Part shown: one piece after another, positions 24,801 through 25,915 of the stretch
Layout: each line of letters opens with the position of its first letter
Numbering within the stretch: position 1 is the first letter of the stretch
Assembly (NCBI GenBank): GCA_018398765.1
Contig: JAHBMJ010001092.1
Coordinates: 10,001 to 35,915, forward strand
DNA from: Chromera velia
Lineage: Eukaryota; Sar; Chromeraceae
Direction of reading: 5' to 3'
Length of the DNA: 25,915 nt
Translations under genes and position numbers: made by a program
The notes under the pieces: model-generated
What the model was told of the DNA's origin: nothing
The model's database searches: none
Seen by the model: the letters and a program-made list of their open reading frames with translations, nothing else

Positions 24801-25915
24801 AGCTGCAGACAGTGTTCGCATCATTTTTTGACTTGTCAGTCTGCTCTTCTCGCTTGCCGAGTCTCCCCATCTCCTCCCCGTGCACTCGCAAACCCAAAGA
24901 CCTTTCCTCTGCCCCCCCCTATGCCTGCAGGTCTCCTGAACACTTTTTTGTTTTCTTACGTGGAGACCTCTATTGGGGGGAGGGACAAACTCGGGTTCTC
25001 CTCTCTCGCAGGGAGACCGCCTGAGCCCCCCCCCCCTCCTTCCTCTCCAACCAAAGGACCGCCCCCTTCTCTTCCTACAGGCTCAAATGGGTCCTCTGTA
25101 GCCCTGCAAACAGCAGCAGCGGCAGGAGTAGGAGGGCAGAACTCAACCCCAGGCTGTCCTCCCGTTGCTATTGCAGGAGGGGGGGGAGGGGGGTCTCCTA
25201 CTTCCAAGGAGATGCCGGGGGGAAGGGGGGATGTGCAGAGCGCTTGCAGACAACCGCAATTGAATCAGACACAACAGCAGCAGCAGCAGCAGCAAACGGG
25301 GGCCCCGAACGGAAACGGGGTCAACCCGATGACGGCGTTGGCACCTCTCGCTTCGTCTTCTTCTTCATGTGAACTCCCCGCACAGACCCCCCCCACCGAA
25401 AGCGCCGCCGCACCACCAGTTCCAGTCTCCGCCCCCACCTCTAGAGTGACCACTGCTCCTGGTACCTTTCTGGGAGGCCCGGGGCCCGGCCAGACTGGGG
25501 CACCGTCGGGGGGCCCCGGCATGCTGTTGAATGATGGAGGGGCAGCCTCTGGCCGTTCCCATGTCCAGCATCCCCCCCAAGCCTCACGAGATGAGCACTG
25601 GCAAGGCGGGGCATCTTCTTCTGTAGCGGGCCCCTCTGCGGGCCCCGGTCCCTCGTCATCCGCAGCTCCTGCAGCGGCAGCAGCGTCGGGAGGGCCCCCT
25701 GCGACTACGCCTGCAGGGGCCACGGCATCTGCAGCTGCGACTGTGGGGACGCTGACGGAGGAGGAGGGAGACGCTGATGAGGAAGGGAGGCACGGTGCGG
25801 GGACTGCGAGTGATTCTGCTGCAGAGAACTCGGGGGAGGGCGACTGGGGGGGAGAGGGGGGGGACACGCTCGGGGGTGGGTGGCCGGGGATTCATACGCA
25901 AAGGCGACGCCCCCG
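21821..25915 (+). CDS. Large low-complexity, probably nuclear protein; six exons visible, 3' end beyond window
   Basis: Proposed join 21821..22164, 22523..22567, 22965..23010, 23239..23486, 23815..24704, 25012..>25915. All phases match (2,1 leading bases paired correctly) and 825 codons are open to the edge. The first five exons end at GTCAGT, GTGAGT, GTGGGT, GTCAGT or GTCTGT. All acceptors end GCAG. Residues about 60-230 look globular: a basic SKRRRTADLFGHF segment (63-75), KRERKKLAQMLSYI, KKILEKWVRDTRNTVHLFTL, FSEATTTLVGFVTLDI and ALGTFMTAGVIAKAIDIGIG. After about 230 it is Pro/Gly/Ser/Ala/Glu-rich, with KRRRLEREK near 446, a Gln8 run (25272-25295) and a final acidic Gly/Glu stretch. The RRRxxxLFGxxxxxL pattern faintly recalls pinin/SDK/memA proteins, but I do not assign it. 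Basic clusters suggest nuclear location. Confidence 0.8.
23011..23041 (+). repeat. GTTG tandem array starting at the exon 3 donor of the plus-strand gene
   Basis: After AAACAG (exon end 23010) the intron begins GTGGGTCGCTTGG and continues as GTTG repeats to 23041. This is the same donor-linked arrangement as in GMD, but in another gene on the other strand. Confidence 0.85.
24221..24300 (+). repeat. Ala/Ser-coding low-complexity block (GCT/GCC/TCT-rich)
   Basis: Trinucleotide-like GCTGCTGC/TCTGCTGCC sequence within exon 5 encodes an Ala/Ser run (SAAASSAAASFAASGSAA). Length variation between strains would be expected. Confidence 0.7.
25272..25295 (+). repeat. CAG run encoding Gln8
   Basis: CAA, six CAG, CAA in the reading frame of exon 6 of the plus-strand gene. 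Polyglutamine flanked by Thr is typical of disordered nuclear and regulatory proteins. Confidence 0.9.

Overview
The window is nuclear DNA from a eukaryote. Its genes are split by GT-AG introns, the intergenic and intronic DNA is full of microsatellites, and one gene carries an ER-type leader followed by a transit-peptide-like stretch. My best guess is a complex-plastid alga such as a chromerid (Chromera-like); a stramenopile alga is not excluded. This is inferred from gene architecture and style, not from a database match.

Layout, left to right. (1) 1-756, minus strand: the 5' part of a SET-domain protein methyltransferase (RuBisCO LSMT/SETD type) with a putative plastid leader, running off the left edge. 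(2) 1301-5384, plus strand, head-to-head with it: a proposed three-exon gene with signal peptide, about seventeen 36-residue tandem repeats, an acidic stretch, a membrane segment and a Trp-rich C-terminal domain. The repeat exon is also open on the minus strand (939 codons), so strand is argued rather than certain. (3) 5385-9613: no convincing gene; microsatellites and a 395-bp direct duplication. (4) 9614-13089, plus strand: a decaying coiled-coil gene with frameshifts and in-frame stops, and a second, more degraded copy of its 3' end. (5) 13090-13860: AT-rich island with a tRNA-like, SINE-like segment, followed by a small ORF. (6) 15443-20925, minus strand: a complete GDP-mannose 4,6-dehydratase gene in 14 exons (356 aa), the best-supported gene here. 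(7) 21821-25915, plus strand, head-to-head with GMD: six exons of a large, low-complexity, probably nuclear protein running off the right edge.

The most unusual pattern is at the splice sites. In the two spliced genes whose phases I could verify, nearly all donors read GTNNGT, and in about nine of eighteen the donor is the first unit of a tetranucleotide tandem array of GTNN form running into the intron. Acceptors are almost uniformly TGCAG. Introns are pyrimidine-rich on the sense strand, so purine/pyrimidine skew tracks transcription direction. GMD makes the first committed intermediate of GDP-fucose synthesis; the other genes show no shared pathway with it.
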